This document shows, piece by piece, positions 14,010-23,303 of a stretch of 64,000 nt of DNA (position 1 is its first letter; the number at the start of each line of letters is the position of its first letter). Position numbers and translations under genes: made by a program. The DNA lies in assembly GCA_964609775.1 (NCBI GenBank), contig CAZSSJ010000003.1:28235-92234 (forward strand), read 5' to 3'. The notes under the pieces are model-generated. The model ran no database searches, had not been told where the DNA came from, and was given only the letters and a program-made list of their open reading frames with translations. Source of the stretch: CAZNUP01 sp964609775 (GTDB lineage: Bacteria; Patescibacteriota; Microgenomatia; JAMCZE01).

Positions 14010-16439
14010 ATGTTAAGAAGTAGATGTGTTATCCTCTTGTGGAAGGTTCCTCTTTTGTTGCTAGTGGTTGCGTCGCTGACGATTGTTTTCTCGGAACGTG
14101 CGTTTGCGTGTGTTCCGGGGACGGGGGCGTGTAATGGAGGGCAAGCAACCATGTACTGTGGTTCGGATGGGAGATGGTACTATGGGGGAAGGTGTAGTGG
14201 TGGCTATGTTTGTCAAAATGGTGATTGTGTCAGTGGCGGAAACAGTTGCCAAGCTGCTAATGGTCTTTGTGGTGGTGCATTGGAGTGCTGTTCTGGTATC
14301 TGCTCAAGTGGAGTATGTTCAAACTCAGGGGGTGCGGGTCTGACAATACCAACGTGTACTTTAAGGTTTACAGAACTCGATAGGGTTACGCCTAAGGCTA
14401 ACCCAATCGAGGGAAGAAGGTTGGATTTTGTCTTGGACATGGGGGACAATGGGGATGCGTTTCTCTCTGGAGGAACGGTTCCAACAGTGAGTGGGGTGGC
14501 TTGTAATGGAGCGACGATTGTGGGTTGGTGCGGTTCCGGTAACCTCTGTCCTTATTTTGAAAGCCAGGGTTTATGTGCGGATGTCTGTGTGGTTGGTAAT
14601 AACTCGCCGCTATATGTTTATCCAAAGACAAATGGAACTTGCACTGTCACGGCAACGGTTGTAAACGGAGCTGGTAGTTCCCAGTGCAGTGCTTCAATAA
14701 CGGTTGATCCCGATCCCAGTCCAAATTTGGTAGTTACAAATTTAGTTCTAAATCCGAGCACCGTGGTTGCCGGGGGGACGGTGGACGCGACGGCGGTCGT
14801 TACCAACGTGGGGATAACAGCAACCAGTGGGTCTTTCAAAGTGGCCATCAACCGGAACGCGAACTCCCTTTCGTGCACTTCGGGGACAAAAGATGATGAA
14901 AAGACGGTTTTGACGGTGTTAAACCCCAATCAGAGCACGACGGTGAATTTGAGTTTTACGGCCCCGGCGTCTCTGGGGACGAAAACGGCGATTGCTCTGG
15001 TTGACTCCTACCCATTTTCGGCGACCTATTGTCAGATTCCGGAGTCGAATGAGAATGATAACACCAGGCGGACAACCTATGATGTGATTGCCCAGCCTAA
15101 TAAGCCAGATCTGATTATCACCGGCCTGGACATTCCTGATGGAACGGTCAGCCAGTGGGTGAACACGACGATGATGGTCCAGAACAACGGGAATGTCGAT
15201 GTGGCGGCTGGCTCGTATATTGTGGCGGTCTCAAGAAATAATATCCGCTTCTCCGGTGGGTGCAACATTTCCAGCTATCAGACCAACGCTGGTAATCCGG
15301 CTCCGGCGTTGCCGGCAGGCGGCCCGGCGGTGCCGGTTACTATCCCACTGCAGCATCAAAGCGGGATTGTGACGAACAAGGTGGGTTCGGCCATGATCGA
15401 TTCGAATCTTTCAGGAAACCCCTTCTGTGACATTGATGAAAGCAATGAAACCAACAATACGACGACTGATACCTATTCCGTGACTAGTCCGGTGGCTTCC
15501 TTCCAGACATTTTTCCACGCGCTGGGGGGAGGGGTTTATGCTCTGGGAAACGTGACAGACAACATTGACGTCGGGGCGACGAATAAATATATTTCTGATG
15601 TTTCTGGTCTTGTGTCTCCCGGGGGGGTGGTGACGGCCGGAGTGCTCGGCGGGACCATAACCAGCGGGGCCGGAGTTTTTTCCTCGTCGGGAACTTCCCC
15701 GTGATGGAATCTTCAGAACTATCCGGGATCTGCCCCGACGACTAAGGTGGCCTATGACACTTTGTTGCGCAGCGTCCTGCGCAATGCCGGGTTGGGGAGC
15801 TATCAGGATATTGGGTGCAACGGATCTAATGTCAATTTCGTTCTGGGGAAGCCCGGGGGGAAGTCTTTTCATTTCTGGTGCTACACTCCTACTGTGGCTG
15901 GGTTTGAGACTGCTTTGAATGGGGCGAATGGGGCTCCTCCCGGAGAAGACTATCAGGTTTTGGTTCCCTCCGATCTAACTGATCCGAAGAATGTGAGCGG
16001 TTTGGCGACTTTCGCTTCGCCAGTGACCATTTCCCGGGCGGTGATTGTTTTTAGCCCGGCTAATGTCACAGTGGGCTCGGGGATGGAGGTGGAGGCTGAT
16101 TTGGCAGTGGCGGCCGGGAACACCTCGGGTTTGGTCGCGGTCGTTAACGGTGACCTCACGGTGGACAGCGCGGTGGGAACGCTGGACGGCGTCTATATTT
16201 TTAACGGTGATTTTGCTGACGGAACCGGGAATGGTAATTTGGCTTTGACCGGCAGTGGCTCGCTTGTCTCTCTGTCCTCCGGCGGATTTCCCGGCGGAGG
16301 GGCAAAGGGACTCATTCGGCAAATGAGTTTGTCTTCTCTCCCCGGGGAAGTTTTCACTTATCAACCGAAATATCTGCTCCTCTTTCGTTTTGCTCTGGCC
16401 CTTCCTCCAGTCACTTGGAGGGAACTGCCACCACAGTAG
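14010..16439 (+). pseudogene. Large Cys-rich CARDB surface protein, interrupted by an in-frame TGA
   Basis: A signal peptide (about 1-33) is followed by a Cys-rich segment (34-105, six or more Cys in CxxG-type knots) and a beta domain. Two CARDB-like domains follow (about 236-350 and 365-490; PNLVVTNLVLNPSTV..., KPDLIITGLDIPDG...). At 15702-15704 a TGA breaks the frame. The same frame then continues without shift to 16439 (another 245 codons) and ends with YQPKYLLL ... TWRELPPQ, a usual end for such proteins. So one 809-codon gene has been split into 564 codons plus a remnant. TGA is a genuine stop in neighbouring genes, so this is a nonsense mutation or a base error. Confidence 0.75.
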
Positions 16440-16560
16440 GAATTTAGAATGATGAATTAAGAATTTAGAATTAATGGAAGCGTTCCATGCTTGGATTGGA
16501 GAATACCGGCATGAAGTGCAGACATTAATTCTGCAGTCTAAATTTTGAATTCTAAATTCT
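16440..16560. repeat. Inverted pair of 7-nt arrays
   Basis: TTTAGAA-TGATGAA-TTAAGAA-TTTAGAA runs one way (16442-16475), and ATTCTAA-ATTTTGA-ATTCTAA-ATTCTGG the other way (about 16535-16561). The two arms can form a long hairpin after the surface-protein gene, and may serve as terminator. Confidence 0.6.
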
Positions 16561-16603
16561 GGGGTGGGTGGATTTTTGGGGTGGGGGATGAGATAGTTAC
16601 TAT

Positions 16604-18292
16604 GTGACGGAAATTTATCTTCTGGCTTTAGTCGTTATTTTGGCTTCGGGGTTGGCTTTTTTGGCCAAGAAATTGCATTTGCCGCTTTTGGTTGCTTATC
16701 TCGGAGCGGGGGCTTTTTTGTCGGCGCTGCACATTGTTAAACCCGAACAGCTTCATTTTTTGGCGATTTTGCCGGACATTGGCCTCGCCTTCCTGCTATT
16801 TTTGGTGGGAATGGAGCTGGATTTGAAGGAATTTCGGACTTTAGGGAAAAACGTGCTTCTGGCAACAATTGGGCAGGTATTGTTAACGTGTTTAGCAGTG
16901 GGGATGCTTCTTTTGGTGGGGGGGTATTCTGTGACCTCGGCAGTTTTCGTCGGATTAGCATTGTCGTTTAGCAGCACGATTTTGGTTGTTAAACTTCTTT
17001 TGGAAGGGAGAGAGCTGACCTCGATTTTTGGCAAATTGTCCATCGGCATTCTTCTTGTGGAAGACCTGCTGGCGGTGGTGGCCTTGATGTTCATTTCCGT
17101 TTTGGCAAACGGAGGAACACTGACTTTTGCCCCCCTCCTGTTGGTGTTTCTTAAGGGGATGGTGCTCATGGCTATTTCTTTGGAGGCGGGCAGGAGAGTG
17201 CTGCCGAGGATTTTGACGTTCTCGGCATCGAGTTCGGAGCTGCTGATTTTGACAGCAATTGCCTGGTGCCTTCTGTTGGTGTCTATTTCCTCACTGTTTG
17301 GCTTTTCTCTGGCCATTGGGGCTTTCTTGGCCGGAGTGTCGCTGGCTCAGTCGGTTTACCGGATTCAGATTACGAGCCGGATCAAGCCATTGCGGGATTT
17401 TTTCATCATGATCTTCTTTTTGGACTTGGGCACGGGATTGTCGCTTTCGGGGCTCTCGTCAATGTGGGTAGCGGCGGTGTTGTTTTTGTTTTATGCCATT
17501 CTTTTTAAGCCATTTATTTTCTTTCTTTTATTTACGGCGTTTCGCTTTCGGGCTCACAGCGCTTTTCAGACAGGAATTCTCCTCTCTTCAGTTTCCGAGT
17601 TTTCCTTGATTCTCGTCGCCAGCGCCTCGAAAGCGGGTCTTGTTGAGGCAGAATTTGTCTCGCCGCTCATTTTTGCGACGGTGTTCTCTTTCGTTTTTTC
17701 TTCGCTTCTCATTACCCATGGGCGAGGGGTTTATGGTCGCCTTAAGGAGGCGCTGAAGTTTTTTGAAGTTAAGAATACTTTGGGACTGGAGTTGGGGGAA
17801 TTTTCGGAAGGTGAGTTTGCCGGTCATGCCGTGCTTATCGGCTGCCACCGGAGCGGTCAACTTGTTCTGCCGGCTCTGGTCAAACAGTTTGGGAAGAAAG
17901 TTTTGGTGTTAGACTTTAACCCGGAAGTGGTGACTGAGCTTCGGAGGCAGGGCCAAGCGTGCCTTTACGGTGATGTTTCTGATGTCGAGGTGGTGGAGAA
18001 ATTAAACTTAAAAGACGTGAGACTGGCGGTTTCGACGGTCCGAAACTTTGAGGACAATTTGGTTCTTCTGGAGGGGATGAGGCAGGTGCGGTCAAAGGCG
18101 GCGGTTCTTTTGACGGCCCTGGATGCAACTGAGGCTCGGGAACTCTACCGGCGGGGGGCGCATTATGTTTTGCTGCCTCTGGCTTTGGAAGGAGCGAACC
18201 TGGCGCACTTGATTTCGGCGCACGACGGAGAGTATGATCGGCTGATTGCGGAGAAAGACCTCAGGGTGAAGGAATTGAATAATGAAGTCTGA
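16604..18292 (+). CDS. CPA2 monovalent cation:proton antiporter (KefB-like) with TrkA-N domain
   Basis: 562 aa from a GTG start. About 12 membrane segments (residues 1-375) with the family's LPDIGLAFLLFLVGMELD and LALSFSSTILVVKLL motifs. A cytosolic Rossmann domain follows (from about 405: VLIGCHRSGQLVLPALVKQF ... LYGDVSD) that binds NAD(H) or similar and gates the channel. Exchanges K+ or Na+ for protons. The next gene begins 2 nt after the stop. Confidence 0.93.
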   Translation: MTEIYLLALVVILASGLAFLAKKLHLPLLVAYLGAGAFLSALHIVKPEQLHFLAILPDIGLAFLLFLVGMELDLKEFRTLGKNVLLATIGQVLLTCLAVGMLLLVGGYSVTSAVFVGLALSFSSTILVVKLLLEGRELTSIFGKLSIGILLVEDLLAVVALMFISVLANGGTLTFAPLLLVFLKGMVLMAISLEAGRRVLPRILTFSASSSELLILTAIAWCLLLVSISSLFGFSLAIGAFLAGVSLAQSVYRIQITSRIKPLRDFFIMIFFLDLGTGLSLSGLSSMWVAAVLFLFYAILFKPFIFFLLFTAFRFRAHSAFQTGILLSSVSEFSLILVASASKAGLVEAEFVSPLIFATVFSFVFSSLLITHGRGVYGRLKEALKFFEVKNTLGLELGEFSEGEFAGHAVLIGCHRSGQLVLPALVKQFGKKVLVLDFNPEVVTELRRQGQACLYGDVSDVEVVEKLNLKDVRLAVSTVRNFEDNLVLLEGMRQVRSKAAVLLTALDATEARELYRRGAHYVLLPLALEGANLAHLISAHDGEYDRLIAEKDLRVKELNNEV

Positions 18293-18294
18293 AA

Positions 18295-18615
18295 GTGGCG
18301 AAGTTTATTGCCAGAAACGATCCGTTTAAGTGTGAGCATTGCGGTCGGGAGGTGGGGCCGATTGAATTTGGCGGGTCCTATCGGAACCATTGTCCGTTTT
18401 GTTTGTGGAGCAAACATGTGGACTCTGACGTGCCGGGAGACCGGGCGAATGACTGTCTGGGTCTTATGAGGCCGATGGGCGTGATGACGCGAAGAACGGG
18501 GGAATTTGTTTTGGTGCATCGCTGTGAGAAGTGCGGGTTTGAGAGATTGAATCGAGTGGCGGGGGATGATGAGGTGGAACTCTTGACAAAACTGGCCGGA
18601 GAGCCTATTAAGTAG
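18295..18615 (+). CDS. RNHCP-domain zinc-binding protein
   Basis: 106 aa from a GTG. It contains KCEHCG and YRNHCPFCLWSKHVD, the motif that names the RNHCP family (after Arg-Asn-His-Cys-Pro), plus HRCEKCGFERLNR. Three CxxC pairs suggest two zinc sites. Function unknown. Follows the antiporter gene by 2 nt. Confidence 0.85.
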   Translation: MAKFIARNDPFKCEHCGREVGPIEFGGSYRNHCPFCLWSKHVDSDVPGDRANDCLGLMRPMGVMTRRTGEFVLVHRCEKCGFERLNRVAGDDEVELLTKLAGEPIK

Positions 18616-18645
18616 GTTTTTTTAACAATGTTTGCAAATGTTTGC

Positions 18646-18682
18646 AAGGGGTGGGCTTGGCGAGCTTGCAAGCCCACCCCTT
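18646..18682 (+). terminator. Strong hairpin between the RNHCP gene and tgt
   Basis: A 14-bp perfect stem AAGGGGTGGGCTTG / CAAGCCCACCCCTT (18646-18659, 18669-18682), then TTCAAATTT and the tgt ATG 8 nt later. Terminator of the upstream genes, or an element of the tgt leader. Confidence 0.6.
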
Positions 18683-18690
18683 TCAAATTT

Positions 18691-19978
18691 ATGATTCGAT
18701 TTGAGGTTGTTTCTACGGACGGGAAAGCAAGAGTGGGGAAATTGATTACTTCCCATGGGGAGGTGGAGACGCCAACTTTTTTGCCTGTGGGGACACAAGC
18801 GTCAGTGAAGGCAGTGTCGCCGGAGGATCTGCGGGATGTGGGGTGCCAGATGGTATTGGGGAGCACGTATCATTTGTATCTTCGACCCGGTGCTGATGTG
18901 ATTGAGAAGATGGGGGGACTGGGTAAATTCATGAGTTGGAATGGTCCGACGTTTACGGACTCGGGCGGGTTTCAGGTTTTTTCGCTGGGATTTGGGATTG
19001 AGCATCAAGTTGGCAAGATTTTTCGGACGGGGGAGGAAGGTTTGGTTTTAGGGAACTTAGGGGACTCGGGGAACTCAGGGAACTTGGGGGAACTGGTGGT
19101 TAGAACGAAGCTGTGCAAGATTGAAGAGGAGGGGCCAACGTTTCAGTCGCACTTGGACGGGACAACGCATTTTTTTCCGCCGGAAAANNNNNNNNNNAGG
19201 TGCGATCGGGGCGGATTTTATTGTCGCTTTGGATGAGCTGACGAGCCCGTTACATGATTTTGATTACACAAAGGTGTCGATGGAGAGGACACACAGATGG
19301 GCGAGTCGGTCACTTAAGGAGCTTAAGCGGCTTAAGGCACTTAAGCAAGAACACAATCAGCAACAAGAAATGTTTGGGGTGATTCAAGGGGGGCCGTTTG
19401 AAGATTTGCGAGTCGAGTCGGCGAAAACGATTAATGGGATGGATTTCTTTGGCATCTGTGTTGGCGGGGCTCTGATTTCGCGGGAAAGAATGATCGAAAT
19501 TCTGGACTGGATTTACCCGCATCTTGATCCAGAAAAACCGCGGCACTTATTGGGGATCGGGACGGTGCCGGAGATTTTCCTCGGTGTTGCGCGGGGGATG
19601 GACCAGTTTGATGCGGTGGTGCCGACGAGGCTGGCGAGGATGGGACACGTACTCTATAAATTGAGAAGTGAGAGGGGAGAAGTGAGAAGGACACAGGAGA
19701 ATATTGCAAAAGTTTATAACCCTGAAAGGTTTGCATTTGATATTAATAAGGCGGTTTTTCGGGATGATCCATACCAGATCGACGAAAGCTGCCCCTGTTA
19801 TACCTGTCAGAGTTACAGCCGGGCCTATTTGCATCATTTGTTTCGCAGCCGTGAACTGCTTGTTTACCGGCTTTTAAGCATTCATAATCTCCAGTTTATG
19901 ATGGATTTAATGGGACAGATTCGGGAGGCAATTACCGAGAAAAGATTTGAAAAGTTGAAGGAAGATTGGGTACAATAG
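18691..19978 (+). CDS. tgt: tRNA-guanine transglycosylase (assembly gap inside)
   Basis: Exchanges guanine-34 for a queuosine precursor in tRNAs with GUN anticodons. Visible are DSGGFQVFS, GVIQGG, VGGALISRERM, DAVVPTRLARMGH and the zinc site CPCYTCQSYSRAYLHHL. The 10-N gap (19188-19197) sits between HFFPPE and GADFIVALDE, where about 8 codons are missing, so the frame appears to change. Compared with family members there are insertions coded by repeats: GNLGDSGNSGNLGEL (19048-19095), LKELKRLKALK (19311-19347) and LRSERGEVRR (19664-19690). Confidence 0.93.
19048..19095. repeat. 9-nt array (GGGAACTTA type) inside tgt
   Basis: Five units, GGGAACTTA-GGGGACTCG-GGGAACTCA-GGGAACTTG-GGGGAACT, in frame, coding (G-N/D-L/S) triplets between the conserved DSGGFQ region and the segment leading to the gap. 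Confidence 0.85.
19188..19197. other. Assembly gap (10 N) in tgt
   Basis: Placeholder of fixed size; the reading frame differs on its two sides. Its true length is probably about 20-25 nt by comparison with the family. Confidence 0.9.
19311..19347. repeat. 9-nt CTTAAG array inside tgt
   Basis: Four units, ACTTAAGGA-GCTTAAGCG-GCTTAAGGC-ACTTAAGCA, in frame, coding LKE-LKR-LKA-LKQ. Confidence 0.9.
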
Positions 19979-19980
19979 AA

Positions 19981-20028
19981 AATGAGCAATCATCAATCGT
20001 CAATCGTCAATCGTCAATCGTCAATTTT
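19981..20028. repeat. 7-nt array, intergenic
   Basis: GAGCAATCATCAAT followed by four CGTCAAT units, after the tgt stop. Confidence 0.85.
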
Positions 20029-20057
20029 AGATAATTAATCTTTGGAGGTGAGGAAGA

Positions 20058-20204
20058 ATGGGGAGTTTTGGGGATTTTTACAATAAGAATAGAAAGAAGC
20101 CGTCGAAAGATGAAATGACCAGAAAGGCGAACAGGAGCACGCCTTCGTGGGCTGTGCCGCAACCGCAGGTTATTTCCAAAGGAAAGAAGGACAGGTTTAG
20201 TTAA
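20058..20204 (+). CDS. Small basic protein, 48 aa
   Basis: Begins MGSFGDFYNKNRKKPSKDE and ends with a Lys-rich tail. Preceded by a strong ribosome binding site (GGAGGTGA, 7 nt before the ATG), rare in this window. Hydrophilic and probably unstructured. Function unknown. Lies just upstream of the LytR_C gene and may be co-transcribed with it. Confidence 0.65.
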   Translation: MGSFGDFYNKNRKKPSKDEMTRKANRSTPSWAVPQPQVISKGKKDRFS

Positions 20205-20219
20205 TTTGATGTTGACTGA

Positions 20220-21191
20220 GAACAACGGACTGCCCTGGAACGCTATTATCGACGCCATCGTCACCGACGCAAATCGCCACTCAAGGGAATTTTGGTTGCC
20301 TTCCTCTTTTTACTGACGGTGATTGTTGGGGCGGTGGGAATCTGGCGCCTCGGGCCGCTTCTTTTGACGAGCCAATTTTCAACGGATGAGCGAATGAACG
20401 TGGTGGTGGACGACGGACAATCGGTGGCTGTCGTGTCGGTGCTGTCATCAGGGAAAGAAGCGACCGTGGTTTTGATTCCGGGGGATTTTGAGGCACAAAA
20501 TGTCGCTTTCGGATATGGTCGATACCGCTTTTCGAAGCTGTATGCTGTTGGTCAAATTGACGGTCGCGGCGGAGAAACTCTCAGACGGACGAGCGAGAAA
20601 TATCTCGGGGTGGCTCTGGGCGGGTTTTTTAAAACCACCAGAAAATTTAATTTCGACAACCCCAAGGCCTTCTTCACGGATCCGGGCTTTGTTTTTCAAG
20701 ATAGGTCGAATCTCAACATTGTCGATCGAGTTATTTTTGCTAAGACGTTTGGCGGGGTGCGCTTTGACCGCCTTGACAGGGTTGATCTGGGGCAGTTCGG
20801 CGAAGCTCTGGTTTTGTCTGATGGGTCAACGACACAATTTGTGGAAGAGGCGAAAATTGACAGTCTTCTCTCGGGACTGTTTGTCGAGCCGGAGGTGGCG
20901 GCGGAGAATGGTCGGATTACCGTCCAGAATTCGACGGAAATGACGGGCATGGGGGGGGAGGCGGCCCGAATTTTGACGAGCACTGGACTTTCGGTGGTTG
21001 AGGTGACGACAGCCGGTCCGGCGGTGGGGCGGTGCCAGCTTGCTTTTCAGGACAAGTGGCGGGGGAGTTTTACGGTCAGGCGGGTTCGGGAGATATTCAA
21101 GTGTGAGGAGGTGAAGTATAATTTCAATGAGCGGTCAGACATCGTCGTTATTGTGGGGACAGACTTTGCTGACGGTCAAAAGAGTCAATGA
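20220..21191 (+). CDS. Membrane-anchored protein with a LytR_C domain; start uncertain (frameshift near 20219?)
   Basis: A basic cytoplasmic tail, one membrane helix (GILVAFLFLLTVIVGAVGIW), a large exterior part and a C-terminal LytR_C domain (about the last 90 residues: ITVQNSTEMTGMGGEAARIL ... DIVVIVGTDF). It lacks the catalytic LytR-CpsA-Psr domain. No standard start exists between the frame's first codon (20220) and a TTG at 20292 inside the membrane helix. The residues coded there (EQRTALERYYRRHRHRRK) look real, and an ATG at 20209 lies in another frame. One missing or extra base near 20219 would repair it. It overlaps the next gene by ATGA. Confidence 0.7.
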   Translation, partial: EQRTALERYYRRHRHRRKSPLKGILVAFLFLLTVIVGAVGIWRLGPLLLTSQFSTDERMNVVVDDGQSVAVVSVLSSGKEATVVLIPGDFEAQNVAFGYGRYRFSKLYAVGQIDGRGGETLRRTSEKYLGVALGGFFKTTRKFNFDNPKAFFTDPGFVFQDRSNLNIVDRVIFAKTFGGVRFDRLDRVDLGQFGEALVLSDGSTTQFVEEAKIDSLLSGLFVEPEVAAENGRITVQNSTEMTGMGGEAARILTSTGLSVVEVTTAGPAVGRCQLAFQDKWRGSFTVRRVREIFKCEEVKYNFNERSDIVVIVGTDFADGQKSQ

Positions 21192-21349
21192 ATCTCCCGG
21201 GATTATTTTTGGGAATTTTAGTGATTTCGGCTGTCTGGGCGGCTTGGTCGCTTCGAGAGTTGAGGACGCCGGCGAATTTGTATCCAAAGCTGTCAAGACA
21301 AGTGAGAAAGCTGCTGTCGGGGGTGATTGAACTTCCAAAGAAACGTTAG
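21188..21349 (+). CDS. Small single-pass membrane protein, 53 aa
   Basis: Starts at the ATG that overlaps the LytR_C stop (ATGA at 21188-21191). One helix (MNLPGLFLGILVISAVWAAW) is followed by a basic tail ending in LPKKR. Coupled to the LytR_C gene; probably a small partner in the same membrane. Function unknown. Confidence 0.65.
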   Translation: MNLPGLFLGILVISAVWAAWSLRELRTPANLYPKLSRQVRKLLSGVIELPKKR

Positions 21350-21351
21350 GA

Positions 21352-22149
21352 TTACGTTTCCTCGGGTTCTTCATCCTGATGGATGTTTTCGGCTTTGCGG
21401 AAAGAGGTGTCTCCCTCCTCGGTGACGTCATCTTCGTCAACGTTTTCCCGGGCGGGAAGGGCTTTAGTCGTTTCCTCTGGGGAGGTGTCTTCCCGAATGA
21501 AGCTGAGATAGTCGGCGCTGGTGGTGGGGAAGGAGGGGGTGTTGTGGAACTTTTTGGCCCGGAGGCGCTCTTTGATGAAAATGGTGAGGTGATTTTTGCT
21601 GACGGACTTGATGCAGCCGTCGTATTTATTTCCGCCTTTAATGAGGATGAGGAGGCGATGGCCAAGGTCGTCGGGCAGGGCGCCGAGGTAGGTGCCGTCG
21701 GGGTGCGAGGCGATGATGGTGTGGCGTCTGGCAGAAAGGACGATGGGGTCGGCGTTGTTAAGTGACAGGAGGGTTTTTCCGGAAGTTATGTTCACCAAGG
21801 CGACGACCTTAGTCTTGCCGGGCTCCTCAAGGAAGCTGACGATGGGTGGGAGCAGAGACGGGCTCTGGTGATTGTTGGCTTTAGACTGCTTACCACTGCT
21901 GGCTTTTTGGCTGCAGCGGGTGAGGTTCTTGAGGGCAATTTGGTCGTATTTGTTGACCCTTAAGACGCGGTGGAAGAATTGGAGGGCTTTTTTGCTGTCA
22001 CCGAGCTCAAGATGGGCCTTGCCAATGCGATTTAAGCAATCGACGTCCTCGGGACACTCAGCCAGGATGAGATTGTTGATTTCCAGAGCTTTTTGCCAGT
22101 TGAAGGCTAGAGCGGCGGAGATGGCAGCGTCGACACGAGGATCGGACAT
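21352..22149 (-). CDS. TPR-repeat protein with a C-terminal beta domain
   Basis: 265 aa, cytoplasmic. About two TPR units at residues 5-85 (LEINNLILAECPEDVDCLNRIGKAHLELGDSKKALQFFHRVL). These are followed by a compact domain (115-205) with short strands (VALVNITSGKTLLSL, RHTIIASHPDGTYLGALPDDLGHRL) that I cannot name, and a very acidic tail. Likely a protein-interaction scaffold. Own promoter (TTGACT-16-TACAAT, 22169-22196). Confidence 0.75.
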   Translation of the reverse strand: MSDPRVDAAISAALAFNWQKALEINNLILAECPEDVDCLNRIGKAHLELGDSKKALQFFHRVLRVNKYDQIALKNLTRCSQKASSGKQSKANNHQSPSLLPPIVSFLEEPGKTKVVALVNITSGKTLLSLNNADPIVLSARRHTIIASHPDGTYLGALPDDLGHRLLILIKGGNKYDGCIKSVSKNHLTIFIKERLRAKKFHNTPSFPTTSADYLSFIREDTSPEETTKALPARENVDEDDVTEEGDTSFRKAENIHQDEEPEET

Positions 22150-22168
22150 TAGTTTTTAATTTGGATGA

Positions 22169-22196
22169 ATTGTAGGGGATCCTTTGCTAAAGTCAA
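22169..22196 (-). promoter_or_regulatory. Promoter of the TPR gene
   Basis: TTGACT (22191-22196), 16 nt, TACAAT (22169-22174), on the minus strand, with about 19 nt of leader. Confidence 0.6.
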
Positions 22197-22209
22197 GACA
22201 CCGCGGTAA

Positions 22210-22271
22210 AATGAGCAATGGGCAATCAGCAATGAGCAATGGTGGTGACAGCACTCCGTGCTGGGATTTTT
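22210..22271 (+). repeat. 7-nt array followed by a hairpin with T-tail
   Basis: GAGCAAT-GGGCAAT-CAGCAAT-GAGCAAT (about 22212-22241; same units as at 7058) is followed by the stem CAGCAC/GTGCTG (22249-22263, 3-nt loop) and GGATTTTT. This lies 20 nt before the yebC ATG. It could be a terminator or part of the yebC leader. Confidence 0.55.
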
Positions 22272-22290
22272 AGAATGCAAGCACGCATCT

Positions 22291-23022
22291 ATGTCAGGAC
22301 ATTCGAAGTGGTCGACCATTAAACGGCAAAAAGGAGTGGCGGATGCCAAGCGGGGGAATTTATTTACCAAGCTTGGTAATGCCATCACGATTGCGGTGCG
22401 GGAGGGCGGAGGCGGCGACCCGAACTTCAACTTTAAGCTGCGGCTGGCTGTGGAGAAAGCGCGGGAGGCAAATATGCCCAAAGATAACATCCAGCGGGCG
22501 ATTGACAAAGGCTTGGGGAAAGGTGAGGGGGGGGCTTTGGAAACGGCTGTCTTTGAGGGCTTTGGCCCGGCGGGGGTGGCGGTCATCGTCGAAACGATTA
22601 CGGACAATACAAATCGGACGGCCGGGGAACTGCGGAATTTCTTCGATAAACATGGGGGAAGCTTGGGTGGGCCCGGATCGGTGGCGTATCTGTTTAAAAA
22701 GGTGGGTTGCTTAAGGCTCTTAGGAAACTTAGGTAGCTTAAGTCCAGACGAAGTGTTGGAAAAAGCTGCAGAAGCGGGGGCAGAAGATGTTGAGAACGGG
22801 GAGGGAGAATTTTTGGTGTATACTAAAGTTGAAGATTTGCACAGGGTTAAAGAGAGGTTGACGGAACAAGGACTGACAGTGGCGAGCGCGGAGGTTGTCT
22901 ATCGGCCGAATAGGGAGACGATGGTGGATTTAGAGGATAGCGGCAAGAGGTTAGAGATTAGTCGTTTCCTGGAAGGATTAGAAGAATTAGACGATGTGCA
23001 GAATGTGTTTGTGAATGTTTAG
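22291..23022 (+). CDS. yebC: YebC/PmpR-family protein (TACO1)
   Basis: 243 aa from the ATG at 22291 (MSGHSKWSTIKRQKGVADAKRG, the family start). Three-domain protein long called a transcription regulator and now linked to translation of difficult sequences. Conserved PKDNIQRAIDKG and GPAGVAVIVETITDNTNRT are present. In the segment after GSVAYLFKK, where family members go directly to a short helix, an in-frame 9-nt array (22709-22743) adds GCLRLLGNLGSLS. Confidence 0.95.
   Translation: MSGHSKWSTIKRQKGVADAKRGNLFTKLGNAITIAVREGGGGDPNFNFKLRLAVEKAREANMPKDNIQRAIDKGLGKGEGGALETAVFEGFGPAGVAVIVETITDNTNRTAGELRNFFDKHGGSLGGPGSVAYLFKKVGCLRLLGNLGSLSPDEVLEKAAEAGAEDVENGEGEFLVYTKVEDLHRVKERLTEQGLTVASAEVVYRPNRETMVDLEDSGKRLEISRFLEGLEELDDVQNVFVNV
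22709..22743. repeat. 9-nt CTTAAG-type array inside yebC
   Basis: Four units (GCTTAAGGC-TCTTAGGAA-ACTTAGGTA-GCTTAAGTC), in frame, coding LRLLGNLGSLS between two conserved blocks. Confidence 0.85.
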
Positions 23023-23063
23023 GATTTACACGAATTAGTTACGAATTTGCATTAATCGGAATT

Positions 23064-23297
23064 ATGCCGGTAAATGATGTCTCGAAAGCAGAGTTGAGAG
23101 ATAAGCTACCAGCTGAATACCGTAAGTTATTTGAAGAGGGAGCTGCAAGTGCTCGAGTGGTCAAAGAAATTCATGATCCAACACCTCCGGTCATCTCGCA
23201 ACCTTCCCCAGAAAGGGTAACAGATGAACAATTACGTACTGGGCAAGTTAAACGCGGAGTTCCTGCTGGCGATATTAAAGACGAGTTTGGATATTAA
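23064..23297 (+). CDS. Small hydrophilic protein, 77 aa
   Basis: MPVNDVSKAELRDKLPAEYR, then a Pro-rich middle (IHDPTPPVISQPSPERV) and an acidic end. No signal or membrane segment and no recognisable domain. Lies between yebC and ruvC on the same strand, 6 nt before ruvC. Unknown function. Confidence 0.6.
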   Translation: MPVNDVSKAELRDKLPAEYRKLFEEGAASARVVKEIHDPTPPVISQPSPERVTDEQLRTGQVKRGVPAGDIKDEFGY

Positions 23298-23303
23298 ATA
23301 GAT

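Noticed and set aside
14010..16439. TGA read as glycine (SR1/Gracilibacteria code)
   Set aside because: Many intact genes here end with TGA (for example the metallo-hydrolase at 4339 and ruvC at 23795) and none other has internal TGA.
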